Below, one piece after another: positions 1-5,542 of a stretch of DNA of 6,514 bases. Location of the stretch: contig JAHHTR010000116.1 in assembly GCA_020024515.1 (NCBI GenBank), forward strand, positions 1-6,514, given 5' to 3'. Both the position numbers and the translations under genes were made by a program. The notes beneath the pieces were generated by a model, which worked only from the letters and a program-made list of their open reading frames with translations, searched no databases and was not told where the DNA came from. The DNA comes from Angelakisella sp. (GTDB taxonomy: Bacteria > Bacillota > Clostridia > Oscillospirales > Ruminococcaceae). The stretch's first letter is position 1; each line of letters opens with the position of its first letter.

Positions 1-3
1 GTA

Positions 4-18
4 AGATATATAATATCT
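4..18. promoter_or_regulatory. Inverted repeat containing a TATAAT box, possible promoter/operator of the XRE gene
   Basis: Perfect 6-base arms AGATAT and ATATCT flank a 3-base centre, and a TATAAT hexamer (9-14) lies inside. If this is a -10 box, its -35 box would fall just outside the window and the regulator mRNA would have a leader of about 88 bases. An inverted repeat over a -10 box next to an XRE gene suggests autorepression, but the region is nearly all A and T, so chance is a real alternative. Confidence 0.3.
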
Positions 19-72
19 AGGTATATTTATATGATATTATTATTAAATATGAATTTAAAAAAATATAAAAAC

Positions 73-82
73 AAAACGTTTT
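73..82. promoter_or_regulatory. AAAACGTTTT palindrome upstream of the XRE gene
   Basis: A perfect 10-base palindrome lies 26 bases before the start codon, in the mRNA leader. It has the size and symmetry of an operator half-site pair for a dimeric XRE repressor. No second copy was seen in the window, so its role is a guess. Confidence 0.2.
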
Positions 83-108
83 ATGATTGTATTTAGGGAG
101 GATCGAAA

Positions 109-417
109 ATGATAGGTTATAGATTAACTCAATTAAGAAAAAGAGCTGGTCTTTCACAAAAGGAATTAGGAGAAAAATTAGACGTTTCACATTATACTAT
201 TTCAGCTTATGAAAAAGAGAGAAGTGAACCTTCTGATGCAATAAAAGTAAGCCTTGCAAAATTATTTAATGTTTCCGTGGACTATTTGGTTGGGTTAATA
301 GACAGACCTTTGCCATATTCACGTGAGCAAACATATATTAAAGTGCCAAAAGCTATTTCACCAAAGGCACAGGAACTATTGCAACAATTAATACAAGAGA
401 TAGCAGACAAACAATAA
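109..417 (+). CDS. Small XRE-family (Cro/C1-type) helix-turn-helix transcriptional regulator
   Basis: This 102-residue protein is a single-domain DNA-binding regulator. Residues about 5-62 form a typical XRE domain: the HTH core LSQKELGEKL (15-24), the recognition-helix region VSHYTISAYEKERSEP (26-41), and the closing helix with FNVSVDYLVG (53-62), a phrase common in Clostridial members. The remaining 40 residues have no recognised domain and end in a helix-prone stretch (about 82-102) that could help dimerisation. There is no sensor or peptidase domain. The ATG start is supported by GGGAGG at 96-101, seven bases upstream. A 9-codon ORF (83-112) overlaps the start as ATGA but has no ribosome site. 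The gene is monocistronic in the window, with a terminator 46 bases after the stop. Its target is unknown; autoregulation through the upstream repeats is possible. Such genes occur both as housekeeping regulators and as remnants of mobile elements, and no integrase or conjugation gene is visible here. Confidence 0.9.
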   Translation: MIGYRLTQLRKRAGLSQKELGEKLDVSHYTISAYEKERSEPSDAIKVSLAKLFNVSVDYLVGLIDRPLPYSREQTYIKVPKAISPKAQELLQQLIQEIADKQ

Positions 418-462
418 TAGCAGTTGATTAAGTAATAAAATGTTACTATATAGATATATTTT

Positions 463-493
463 ACCACATAGGTTAGTTCCTGTGTGGTTTTTT
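463..493 (+). terminator. Rho-independent terminator of the XRE gene (twin copy 1)
   Basis: The stem pairs ACCACATAGG (463-472) with CCTGTGTGGT (479-488), 10 bp with one U-G wobble, around the loop TTAGTT. A T-run (488-493) follows. The 22-base core 465-486 is identical to 756-777. Confidence 0.88.
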
Positions 494-497
494 ATTG

Positions 498-515
498 TTG
501 AATAAGTATATTCAA
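498..515. repeat. Inverted repeat TTGAATA-AGTA-TATTCAA
   Basis: Perfect 7-base arms surround a 4-base centre, just after the first terminator. It could be an operator or a small hairpin. No clear promoter is associated with it and the composition is AT-rich, so its function is unknown. Confidence 0.4.
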
Positions 516-590
516 ATAAAAATTAAACAAAGATTTTAATTTCAGCAAACTTTTTCTATCGAAATACGTTTACTTTTTTGTCTGTTAAGG

Positions 591-694
591 CAAATTTAAC
601 TTTCAAAAATGTTCCTATACGGCTAAAAGCATTCCGTTTTCTGTGAAAAACGTCTTAGGCTTGCCTAAGTACCGTAATTTTTTGAAAAAATTTG
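591..694 (+). ncRNA. Candidate structured RNA element (branched fold), unknown family
   Basis: A long imperfect helix can form: 591-597 with 688-694, 601-604 with 684-687, 605-609 with five of the Ts at 678-683, and TACGG (618-622) with CCGTA (672-676). It encloses two hairpins. The first pairs CGTTTT (635-640) with AAAACG (647-652). The second pairs CTTAGG (654-659) with CCTAAG (664-669) around a CTTG loop closed by G-C, a known extra-stable tetraloop type. The result resembles a three-way junction. The second terminator (753-784) would give it a 3' end, making an RNA of roughly 200 bases. No strong promoter was found upstream, it matches no riboswitch or ncRNA family I recognise, and the outer helix is AU-rich, so the fold is a hypothesis. 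Confidence 0.35.
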
Positions 695-697
695 AGT

Positions 698-718
698 AAA
701 ACTTTTGTGACTTTGTCA
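698..718. repeat. Dispersed 21-base repeat, copy 1
   Basis: These 21 bases are identical to 6300-6320. Both copies lie in non-coding DNA on the + strand, and both are followed by a terminator (about 35 and 56 bases later). The core reads CTTTTGTGACTTTGTCA. The complementary strand of this copy contains TTGACA, but no matching -10 box follows it. Confidence 0.8.
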
Positions 719-752
719 ATTAATAGTACACTCATCTTTTTTTAGAAGCTGT

Positions 753-784
753 AAACACATAGGTTAGTTCCTGTGTGTTTTTTT
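753..784 (+). terminator. Rho-independent terminator (twin copy 2)
   Basis: AAACACATAGG (753-763) pairs with CCTGTGTGTTT (770-780, starting at its CC), 11 bp with one U-G wobble, around TTAGTT, followed by Ts to 784. It shares a 22-base identical core with 465-486. The outer pairs differ from copy 1 but still pair (A-T here, C-G there). No protein gene ends just upstream, so something non-coding, or read-through past the first terminator, is being stopped. Confidence 0.85.
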
Positions 785-912
785 GTTATTTTAATTTTAA
801 CAAAATAAAGTCAAAAAATAACACATGTCCATAATATATATTGATAAGAATTTTTATTATTTTACTTGTTTAAAAGATTTATTGGTAGGGCAAAATATAA
901 GTACAGAAAAAT

Positions 913-940
913 TTGTTAAATAATACAAATACAGTATTAA
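913..940 (+). promoter_or_regulatory. Possible mazF promoter (TTGTTA-16-TATTAA)
   Basis: TTGTTA (913-918) and TATTAA (935-940) are separated by 16 bases and would start transcription near 947, leaving a leader of about 20 bases before the toxin start. Both hexamers depart from consensus and the region is very AT-rich, so this is only the best candidate seen. Confidence 0.3.
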
Positions 941-968
941 AAAAATAATAACAAAGGAGCGAAACAAT

Positions 969-1310
969 GTGAATATTAAGCGAGGAGAAATATATTATGC
1001 AGATTTAAGCCCTGTTGTCGGCTCCGAGCAAGGCGGTATGCGACCTGTATTAATTGTGCAAAACGATGTGGGAAATAGATATAGTCCAACGGTAATTGCA
1101 GCGGCGATTACAAGTCAAAAGGAGAAAAATGAGCTTCCCACACATATTAAATTAACATCAAATACATGTGGTTTATCAAAAGATTCTATGGTGCTGCTGG
1201 AACAGGTAAGAACATTAGATAAACAAAGATTAAAAGAAAAAATGGGAAAGATAGAGGATGATGATATGCAAAATATTGATAAAGCTCTTTCAATTAGCTT
1301 TGGTTTATAG
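969..1310 (+). CDS. mazF: MazF/EndoA (PemK-like) mRNA interferase toxin
   Basis: This is a sequence-specific endoribonuclease of the MazF/PemK/NdoA family, which cuts mRNA in the cytoplasm. At 113 residues it is about full family length. It opens with the hallmark KRGEIYYADLSPVVGSEQGG (4-23), followed by RPVLIVQND (25-33). It keeps the two catalytic residues known from Bacillus subtilis MazF at the same positions (Arg25, Thr48) and the later block VLLEQVRTLDKQRL. The toxin therefore looks active. The start is GTG, because the ATG two bases upstream (967) runs straight into TGA. The ribosome site GGAG (956-959) is 9 bases from GTG and 7 from that ATG. In Firmicutes the gene normally follows a RHH antitoxin (EndoAI/MazE), often behind alr; neither is found in the 551 bases upstream. 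It appears monocistronic, with its own terminator 10 bases after the stop. Family assignment is secure; whether it has an antitoxin elsewhere is unknown. Confidence 0.95.
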   Translation: MNIKRGEIYYADLSPVVGSEQGGMRPVLIVQNDVGNRYSPTVIAAAITSQKEKNELPTHIKLTSNTCGLSKDSMVLLEQVRTLDKQRLKEKMGKIEDDDMQNIDKALSISFGL

Positions 1311-1320
1311 AGAATAAATA

Positions 1321-1360
1321 AAAAAGATGTACAGCGATTAACAGTTGTGCATCTTTTTTT
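1321..1360 (+). terminator. Rho-independent terminator after mazF
   Basis: GATGTACAGC (1326-1335) pairs with GTTGTGCATC (1344-1353), 10 bp with two wobbles, extended by A5/T5, with an 8-base loop and a run of seven Ts. The A-run on the 5' side would allow it to work on the other strand too, though no gene there needs it. Confidence 0.9.
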
Positions 1361-1385
1361 GTTTTTAGACAGAAGTTTTGTTTAC

Positions 1386-1414
1386 TTGAATATTGATATA
1401 AAAATTGATATAAT
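1386..1414 (+). promoter_or_regulatory. Sigma-A-type promoter of the hydrolase-DUF3006-pepF operon
   Basis: TTGAAT (1386-1391) and a perfect TATAAT (1409-1414) are separated by exactly 17 bases. Transcription would begin near 1421, about 64 bases before the first start codon. It sits directly after the mazF terminator, so the downstream genes form a separate unit. Confidence 0.75.
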
Positions 1415-1428
1415 ATTTTATATCAATT
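1392..1428. promoter_or_regulatory. Three-copy ATTGATATAA repeat over the promoter, probable operator
   Basis: ATTGATATAA occurs at 1392-1401 and again at 1404-1413 (12-base period), and its reverse complement TTATATCAAT at 1418-1427. The last two form a perfect 11-base inverted repeat (1403-1413 and 1418-1428) with a TATT centre. The array covers the spacer, the -10 box and the likely start point, the usual place for a repressor site. The binding protein is unknown; the XRE regulator at 109-417 is the only DNA-binding protein in the window. Confidence 0.45.
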
Positions 1429-1445
1429 ATAAAATATTGTGAAAG

Positions 1446-1484
1446 AAAGGAGATGCAAAGTATTTTTACTTTGTATGAATTTTA
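1446..1484 (+). promoter_or_regulatory. Ribosome binding site with intervening hairpin upstream of GTG start
   Basis: AAAGGAG (1446-1452) is a strong Shine-Dalgarno but lies 32 bases from the only usable start, GTG at 1485. Directly after it, ATGCAAAGTA (1453-1462) and TACTTTGTAT (1467-1476) form a 10-bp stem with one G-U wobble and a TTTT loop. Looping out these 24 bases leaves 8 bases (1477-1484) between Shine-Dalgarno and GTG, a normal spacing. An in-frame TGA at 1476-1478 rules out any earlier start beyond a non-standard ATT. The ATG at 1453 touches the Shine-Dalgarno with no spacer and opens only a 10-codon ORF. Confidence 0.6.
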
Positions 1485-2447
1485 GTGGCGACAAAAAGAG
1501 ATTTAAAGAGAGCCTATGGAAAGGCTAAAAAAATTAAAAATAAAAATTTACGGGGTATTTGCATAGGACTGGTTGTTGCTGTTGCAATATGTACATTTTT
1601 CTATCCGGTTTTTGAAAAATACATAGGTGACAGTATACTACCGCAAATTAATTCGGAAGTTGTTGGAATTGACGGAAAAGCAGAAATACATTTTATTGAT
1701 GTTGGACAAGGTACAAGTGTACTTGTAAAGGGTAGTGAAAAAGTAATACTTTATGATGCGGGAGAGGCGGAACAGGCACCTAAAATAGTAAAATATCTAA
1801 AAGAACAAGGAGTTAAAAAGATAGATTATTTTATAAACTCTCACCCACACAGTGATCATCTTGGTGGTTGCCGAGGAGTTATGAAGGAAATACCGACGGA
1901 TAATTTTATTATGACGGAACTCAAAAAATCAATAGTTCCAACTACTGCTACATATAGAAAGACACTGGAATTTTTAAATGAGCATAAAGATACAATAAAA
2001 TCAAGAATAGGAAAAGTCGGTGATACTTTTGATTTGGGAGATGGACTTGTGGCTACAATAACAGGTCCTGTGGATTTATATAATGACCTAAATGAATCAA
2101 GCTTGGTTTTGCAAGTGGATTTTGGAGAAACATCGTTTTTGTTGACAGGCGATATGGAACTAAAATCACAACAGGATATGGCTGATAGAGGTAAGGTGAG
2201 CCCTGTTACGGTAATGAATGCAGGACATCATGGAAGCAGTACAAGTATAAATAAGGATTTTATGAAAAAAGCTAATCCTAAGTATGCGGTTATTTCTTGT
2301 GGAAAAGATAATAAATACGGACACCCACACAGAGAAACAATAGAACTGTATAACAAAATGGGAATAGAGTATTACAGAACAGACGAGCAGGGAACAATAG
2401 TAGCTATAACAGACGGTAAAAATGTGACATTTAAGACAGAAAAATAA
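1485..2447 (+). CDS. Membrane-anchored ComEC-type metallo-beta-lactamase-fold hydrolase
   Basis: A 320-residue metallo-hydrolase related to the C-terminal domain of the competence protein ComEC/Rec2, without the ComEC channel. A lysine/arginine-rich N-terminus (4-23) precedes one hydrophobic segment (about 24-43, from GICIGLVVAVAI), the pattern of a signal anchor that leaves the catalytic domain outside the cell. The domain starts at EIHFIDVGQGTSVLV (67-81). The metal-binding set appears complete: HPHSDH (120-125), LTGDME (220-225), GHHGS (247-251) and YGHPH (278-282). Stand-alone members are annotated as MBL-fold or competence-like proteins; the ComEC domain is linked to nuclease activity, but the substrate here is not known. 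The GTG start is forced by an upstream in-frame stop, and its ribosome site is unusual (hairpin at 1453-1476). It is first in the operon, 24 bases before a DUF3006 gene, a frequent partner of this family. It is not comEC itself: too short and only one membrane segment. Confidence 0.9.
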   Translation: MATKRDLKRAYGKAKKIKNKNLRGICIGLVVAVAICTFFYPVFEKYIGDSILPQINSEVVGIDGKAEIHFIDVGQGTSVLVKGSEKVILYDAGEAEQAPKIVKYLKEQGVKKIDYFINSHPHSDHLGGCRGVMKEIPTDNFIMTELKKSIVPTTATYRKTLEFLNEHKDTIKSRIGKVGDTFDLGDGLVATITGPVDLYNDLNESSLVLQVDFGETSFLLTGDMELKSQQDMADRGKVSPVTVMNAGHHGSSTSINKDFMKKANPKYAVISCGKDNKYGHPHRETIELYNKMGIEYYRTDEQGTIVAITDGKNVTFKTEK

Positions 2448-2471
2448 TAAGTTAAGGAAAGAGGTTAGAGT

Positions 2472-2690
2472 GTGTTAATAGTAGACAGAATAATAGAAGA
2501 TTTTGCGGTTTGCGAAGATGCTATAACAGAAAAATTTGTAGACATATCTCTTTCGGAGTTACCCGATAATGTAAAAGAAGGTGATTGTATAATACTTATT
2601 GATGACAGATATGTTATTGATGAGGAAGTCACCAATAGACGCAGAGAAGAAAATTTTGATTTATATAATCAACTTTTTAATAATGAATAA
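2472..2690 (+). CDS. DUF3006 domain-containing protein
   Basis: This 72-residue acidic protein matches the DUF3006 pattern from end to end: an N-terminal VDRI (4-7), LSELPDNVKEGDCI (27-40), then a Y-V-I-D motif and the RR-containing C-terminal helix (RREENFDLYNQLF). Its function is unknown. Small DUF3006 proteins commonly sit directly after ComEC-like metallo-hydrolases, as here, so a functional link is likely but unproven. It has no signal peptide or membrane segment and should be cytoplasmic, whereas its neighbour's catalytic domain is predicted to be outside. The start is GTG, set by AAGGAAAGAGG ending at 2464, seven bases upstream; the other GTG nearby (2470) is closed at once by TAA. It lies 24 bases after the hydrolase and 20 before pepF, so co-transcription is expected. 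Confidence 0.85.
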   Translation: MLIVDRIIEDFAVCEDAITEKFVDISLSELPDNVKEGDCIILIDDRYVIDEEVTNRRREENFDLYNQLFNNE

Positions 2691-2710
2691 ATAAAAGGAG
2701 AGAATTAACA

Positions 2711-4486
2711 ATGGATAAAAAAGATGTTCAATATTCTTGGGATACAAGTGCTTTGTACAAAAGTGTAGAGGATTGGAAGAAAGACGTACAAAAAATTACC
2801 GATATTGCAAATAAAATAGAAGAATATCACGGTAAAATTTTCAGTTCTGCAAGTAATTTATTGAAAGTACTGAATTTGGAAGATGAAGTAGGTATATTGA
2901 TAGATAGAGCTTATGTGTTTGCATCTTGTAAATTTCATCCGGATATGTCAAAAGGTGAAAATAAAAATTTGGTAGAGACAATACAAAATACTGTTAATGC
3001 CTTTTCTGAAAAAGTTTCATTTGTTGTTCCTGAAATTATGTCAGAAAGTATAGAAAAATTTAATGAATTTGTAAATGAAATGCCTGAACTCAAAGTATAT
3101 ACAAAGTCTATGAATGATTTGTTTGTACAAAAGCCACATATACTTGATGAAAAGAGTGAGGCTTTGCTTGTAAGAATGGGTGACCTTGCAGGAAGCTTTG
3201 ATAAAATATATGATGATTTGACAGTAAACGATACAGAATATAAAGAGATAGAGACACCAAACGGTGAAAAGGTAGTTGTTAATGATGCAAACTATGGTAA
3301 TGCACTACTGAATACAGACAGAAATTACCGTAAAAAATATTTTGAAACATTACTTGGTACTTACGGTAAACATATCAATATTATTTCATCAAACTACTAT
3401 TCATCTGTAAAAGGTGATGTGTATCTTGCAAAGAGCCGTAACTACAACAGTGCAAGAGAAAAGGCGCTTGCTGTAAACTTTGTACCGGAAAGTGTATATG
3501 ATAATTTGATTAATACAGTTAAGAAAGGCACAACGCCACTTCAAGATTATGTTAAATTCAGAAAAGAGCAACTTAATATTGACGATTTCTATTTCTATGA
3601 TTTCTTTGTTCCAATAGTAAAAGATATTGATAAAAAATACAGCTATGAAGAAGGTATGGAATTAACAATAGAGGCTACACGTATACTTGGTGAAGATTAC
3701 ACAGAGCTTGTTAAAAAATCATTTACAGAGAGGTGGACAGATGTATTCCCCAGAAAGAACAAGAGAACAGGTGCATATTCAACAAGCGCTTATGGTGTAC
3801 ACCCATATATGCTGTTAAACTATGATGAAACTCTTGATGATGTGTTTACATTGGCTCACGAAATGGGTCACTCTATGCACTCATATTTCAGTAACAGCAC
3901 ACAACCGTATGTATATGCAAATTACAGTATCTTCTGTGCAGAAGTTGCATCTACAACAAACGAAATGTTACTGTATCACTACTTATTGGAACGTGCGGCA
4001 AGCGTAGATGAAAAGAAACTATTGTTATCAAAACATCTTGATGATATTCGTTCAACATTCTATCGCCAAACAATGTTTGCTGATTTTGAACATCAAACAC
4101 ATACTCTTGTTGAAAAAGGTGAGGCTCTTTTACCTGAGACTCTTTGCAGTATTCACAAGAAATTAAACGAGGATTATTATGGCAAAGACTTTATAGCAGA
4201 TGAGTTTATTTCTTATGAGTGGGCAAGAATACCTCATTTTTACAGTAATTTCTATGTGTATCAATATGCAACAGGTATTTCGGCTGCTATTGCTATTTCA
4301 AGAAGAATACTGAAAGAGGGAAAACCTGCTGTTGATGATTACAGAAAATTCCTTTCATCAGGTTCAAGCGATACACCAATAGAACTACTTAAAATTGCAG
4401 GTGTTGATATGTCAACAGAAAAACCTATTAATGATACTATTGATGAATTTAATGAAACACTGAAAGAACTTATGAGTTTATATTAA
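2711..4486 (+). CDS. pepF: Oligoendopeptidase F (M3B family zinc metallopeptidase)
   Basis: A cytoplasmic zinc peptidase that cleaves short oligopeptides, 591 residues long, typical for PepF (about 600). The helical N-terminal part (about 1-200) corresponds to the oligopeptidase F N-terminal domain, and the M3 catalytic domain fills the rest. The zinc site is the HExGH motif HEMGH (383-387), with His383 and His387 as ligands and Glu384 as catalytic base; the third ligand is most likely Glu411 in FCAEVASTTNE (408-418). The C-terminal substrate-binding region is conserved: WARIPHFYSNFYVYQYATG (504-522). There is no signal peptide. ATG is preceded by AAAGGAG (2694-2700), 10 bases away. The gene is 20 bases after the DUF3006 gene, so it probably shares the promoter at 1386-1414. 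In lactic acid bacteria PepF serves peptide nutrition and protein turnover; its role here is inferred. Nothing is truncated or missing. Confidence 0.96.
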   Translation: MDKKDVQYSWDTSALYKSVEDWKKDVQKITDIANKIEEYHGKIFSSASNLLKVLNLEDEVGILIDRAYVFASCKFHPDMSKGENKNLVETIQNTVNAFSEKVSFVVPEIMSESIEKFNEFVNEMPELKVYTKSMNDLFVQKPHILDEKSEALLVRMGDLAGSFDKIYDDLTVNDTEYKEIETPNGEKVVVNDANYGNALLNTDRNYRKKYFETLLGTYGKHINIISSNYYSSVKGDVYLAKSRNYNSAREKALAVNFVPESVYDNLINTVKKGTTPLQDYVKFRKEQLNIDDFYFYDFFVPIVKDIDKKYSYEEGMELTIEATRILGEDYTELVKKSFTERWTDVFPRKNKRTGAYSTSAYGVHPYMLLNYDETLDDVFTLAHEMGHSMHSYFSNSTQPYVYANYSIFCAEVASTTNEMLLYHYLLERAASVDEKKLLLSKHLDDIRSTFYRQTMFADFEHQTHTLVEKGEALLPETLCSIHKKLNEDYYGKDFIADEFISYEWARIPHFYSNFYVYQYATGISAAIAISRRILKEGKPAVDDYRKFLSSGSSDTPIELLKIAGVDMSTEKPINDTIDEFNETLKELMSLY

Positions 4487-4512
4487 AATTTAAAGATTAT
4501 AAGATTATTGTG

Positions 4513-4540
4513 AGGGGATTATTTTTTATATTCCCCTTTA
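4513..4540 (+). terminator. Weak terminator-like hairpin between pepF and prmA
   Basis: AGGGGA (4513-4518) pairs with TCCCCT (4532-4537) around a 13-base T-rich loop, but only TTT follows the stem. The stem is GC-rich, yet the T-run is poor. It may stop part of the transcripts from pepF, or only protect a 3' end. No good promoter for prmA was seen nearby, so read-through into prmA is plausible. Confidence 0.4.
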
Positions 4541-4574
4541 ATGTTTTAAGCAATAATTAGGAGGTATAAATAAT

Positions 4575-5513
4575 ATGGAGTGGAGCGATATACAAATACA
4601 CATAAATCTGAATGATTTGGAACATGTTGAAGCCGTAGCACAAATGACTGTGCCTTACGGAATATATATAGAGGATTACTCTGACCTTGAAGAAGCGGTT
4701 GAGGAGATAGCACATATAAATCTTATTGACGAAGATTTGCTCAATAAAGATAAGACAAAGGCAATAGTGCATATATATATTAATCCTGATCAAAGTCCGA
4801 TAGAGGCTGTTTCTTTTGTTAAAGAACGTTTGCAGGTGCTTGGAATTGAAAATGAAATAAAAATAGCACAGGTTAAAGAAGAAAACTGGTCTACTGCATG
4901 GAAATCATACTATCACTCAACAGAGATAGGTGAAAGACTTGTTGTTGTGCCAAGTTGGGAAAAATATGAGAATATAAATAATCGTATGGAAATAGTTCTT
5001 GATCCGGGTATGGCTTTTGGTACAGGTACACACCACACAACAAGATTGTGTCTTGAATTACTAGAAAAGAATATAAGCAACGGTGATACAGTGCTTGATA
5101 TGGGTACAGGCAGCGGTATACTTTCTATTGCGTCACTGAAACTTGGCGCAAAAAAAGCAGTTGGTATAGATATTGACAGTGTTGCGGTACGTACAGCAAG
5201 AGAAAATGCAACAGAAAACGGATTTACAGAGCCACAATTTACAGCAATAAGCGGTGACTTGACAACTGATACAAGCCTTGCAGAAAAAGTTGGCACAGGA
5301 TATGACATAATATGTGCAAATATTGTTGCAGATGTTATTATTATGCTTGCAGAGACAATTAAAAAGCACATAAAACAAGGTGGTACAGTGTTAACATCAG
5401 GAATTATTGAGCCACGTCGTGATGAAGTTATAGCAAAGCTTAACTCAGTAGGTCTTGTTACGGAAGAAATAATAGAGTGTGACGGTTGGTGCGCAATAGT
5501 ATTTAAAGGCTGA
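4575..5513 (+). CDS. prmA: Ribosomal protein L11 methyltransferase PrmA
   Basis: PrmA uses S-adenosylmethionine to methylate ribosomal protein L11 (trimethylation of lysines and the N-terminus in E. coli). The 312-residue length is normal. The N-terminal L11-recognition domain spans about 1-100, followed by the family linker with W-x3-W-K (Trp105, Trp109, Lys110) and the PSW motif. The class I methyltransferase domain starts with DPGMAFGTGTHHTT (143-156), the PrmA signature; motif I is LDMGTGSGILSIAS (174-187), the following acidic motif is GIDIDSVAV, and ANIVADVI (248-255) is motif IV. A full AGGAGG (4559-4564), 10 bases before ATG, sets the start and predicts strong translation. rsmE follows after 29 bases, the usual prmA-rsmE pair of Firmicutes, here not attached to dnaK-dnaJ. 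L11 methylation is dispensable in E. coli. Confidence 0.97.
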   Translation: MEWSDIQIHINLNDLEHVEAVAQMTVPYGIYIEDYSDLEEAVEEIAHINLIDEDLLNKDKTKAIVHIYINPDQSPIEAVSFVKERLQVLGIENEIKIAQVKEENWSTAWKSYYHSTEIGERLVVVPSWEKYENINNRMEIVLDPGMAFGTGTHHTTRLCLELLEKNISNGDTVLDMGTGSGILSIASLKLGAKKAVGIDIDSVAVRTARENATENGFTEPQFTAISGDLTTDTSLAEKVGTGYDIICANIVADVIIMLAETIKKHIKQGGTVLTSGIIEPRRDEVIAKLNSVGLVTEEIIECDGWCAIVFKG

Positions 5514-5542
5514 TATTTTATTTTTTTAGAGGAACAAAAACT

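Larger units (their letters stand above)
418..968. other. 551-base intergenic region with no convincing protein gene
   Basis: Between the XRE gene and mazF, neither strand shows a protein gene with a plausible ribosome site. In order it holds: a terminator (463-493), an inverted repeat (498-515), a potentially structured segment (591-694), one copy of a 21-base dispersed repeat (698-718), a second terminator with the same core (753-784), and an AT-rich stretch (785-950) in which only a weak promoter-like pair was found. The size and the independent terminator suggest a transcribed non-coding element or the scar of a lost gene. A RHH/CopG-type antitoxin, the usual upstream partner of Firmicute MazF, is not present. 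Confidence 0.7.

Noticed and set aside
83..112. Nine-codon leader ORF overlapping the XRE start as ATGA
   Set aside because: No Shine-Dalgarno precedes its ATG, while the XRE gene has its own well-spaced GGGAGG.
424..452. Promoter-like TTGATT-17-TATATA just after the XRE stop
   Set aside because: A transcript would begin about 459 and meet the terminator at 463-493 at once. In such AT-rich DNA this match is probably chance.
591..694. Known riboswitch, T-box or 6S RNA
   Set aside because: None of the sequence signatures I know for these classes (such as the T-box sequence) is present, and the element is cut off from mazF by a terminator and about 185 bases.
698..718. TTGACA on the - strand as a promoter
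   Set aside because: No -10-like hexamer follows at 16-18 bases, and the second copy of the repeat has TGACA preceded by A, not T.
1453..1485. Ten-codon ORF (MQSIFTLYEF) ending at the GTG of the hydrolase gene
   Set aside because: Its ATG touches the Shine-Dalgarno with no spacer, so initiation there is unlikely. Its codons coincide with the hairpin, which explains the sequence better, though coupling cannot be fully excluded.
4913..5371. A 152-codon frame on the - strand within prmA
   Set aside because: It lies wholly inside the well-supported prmA gene and has no recognisable domain; it is a shadow of that coding sequence.
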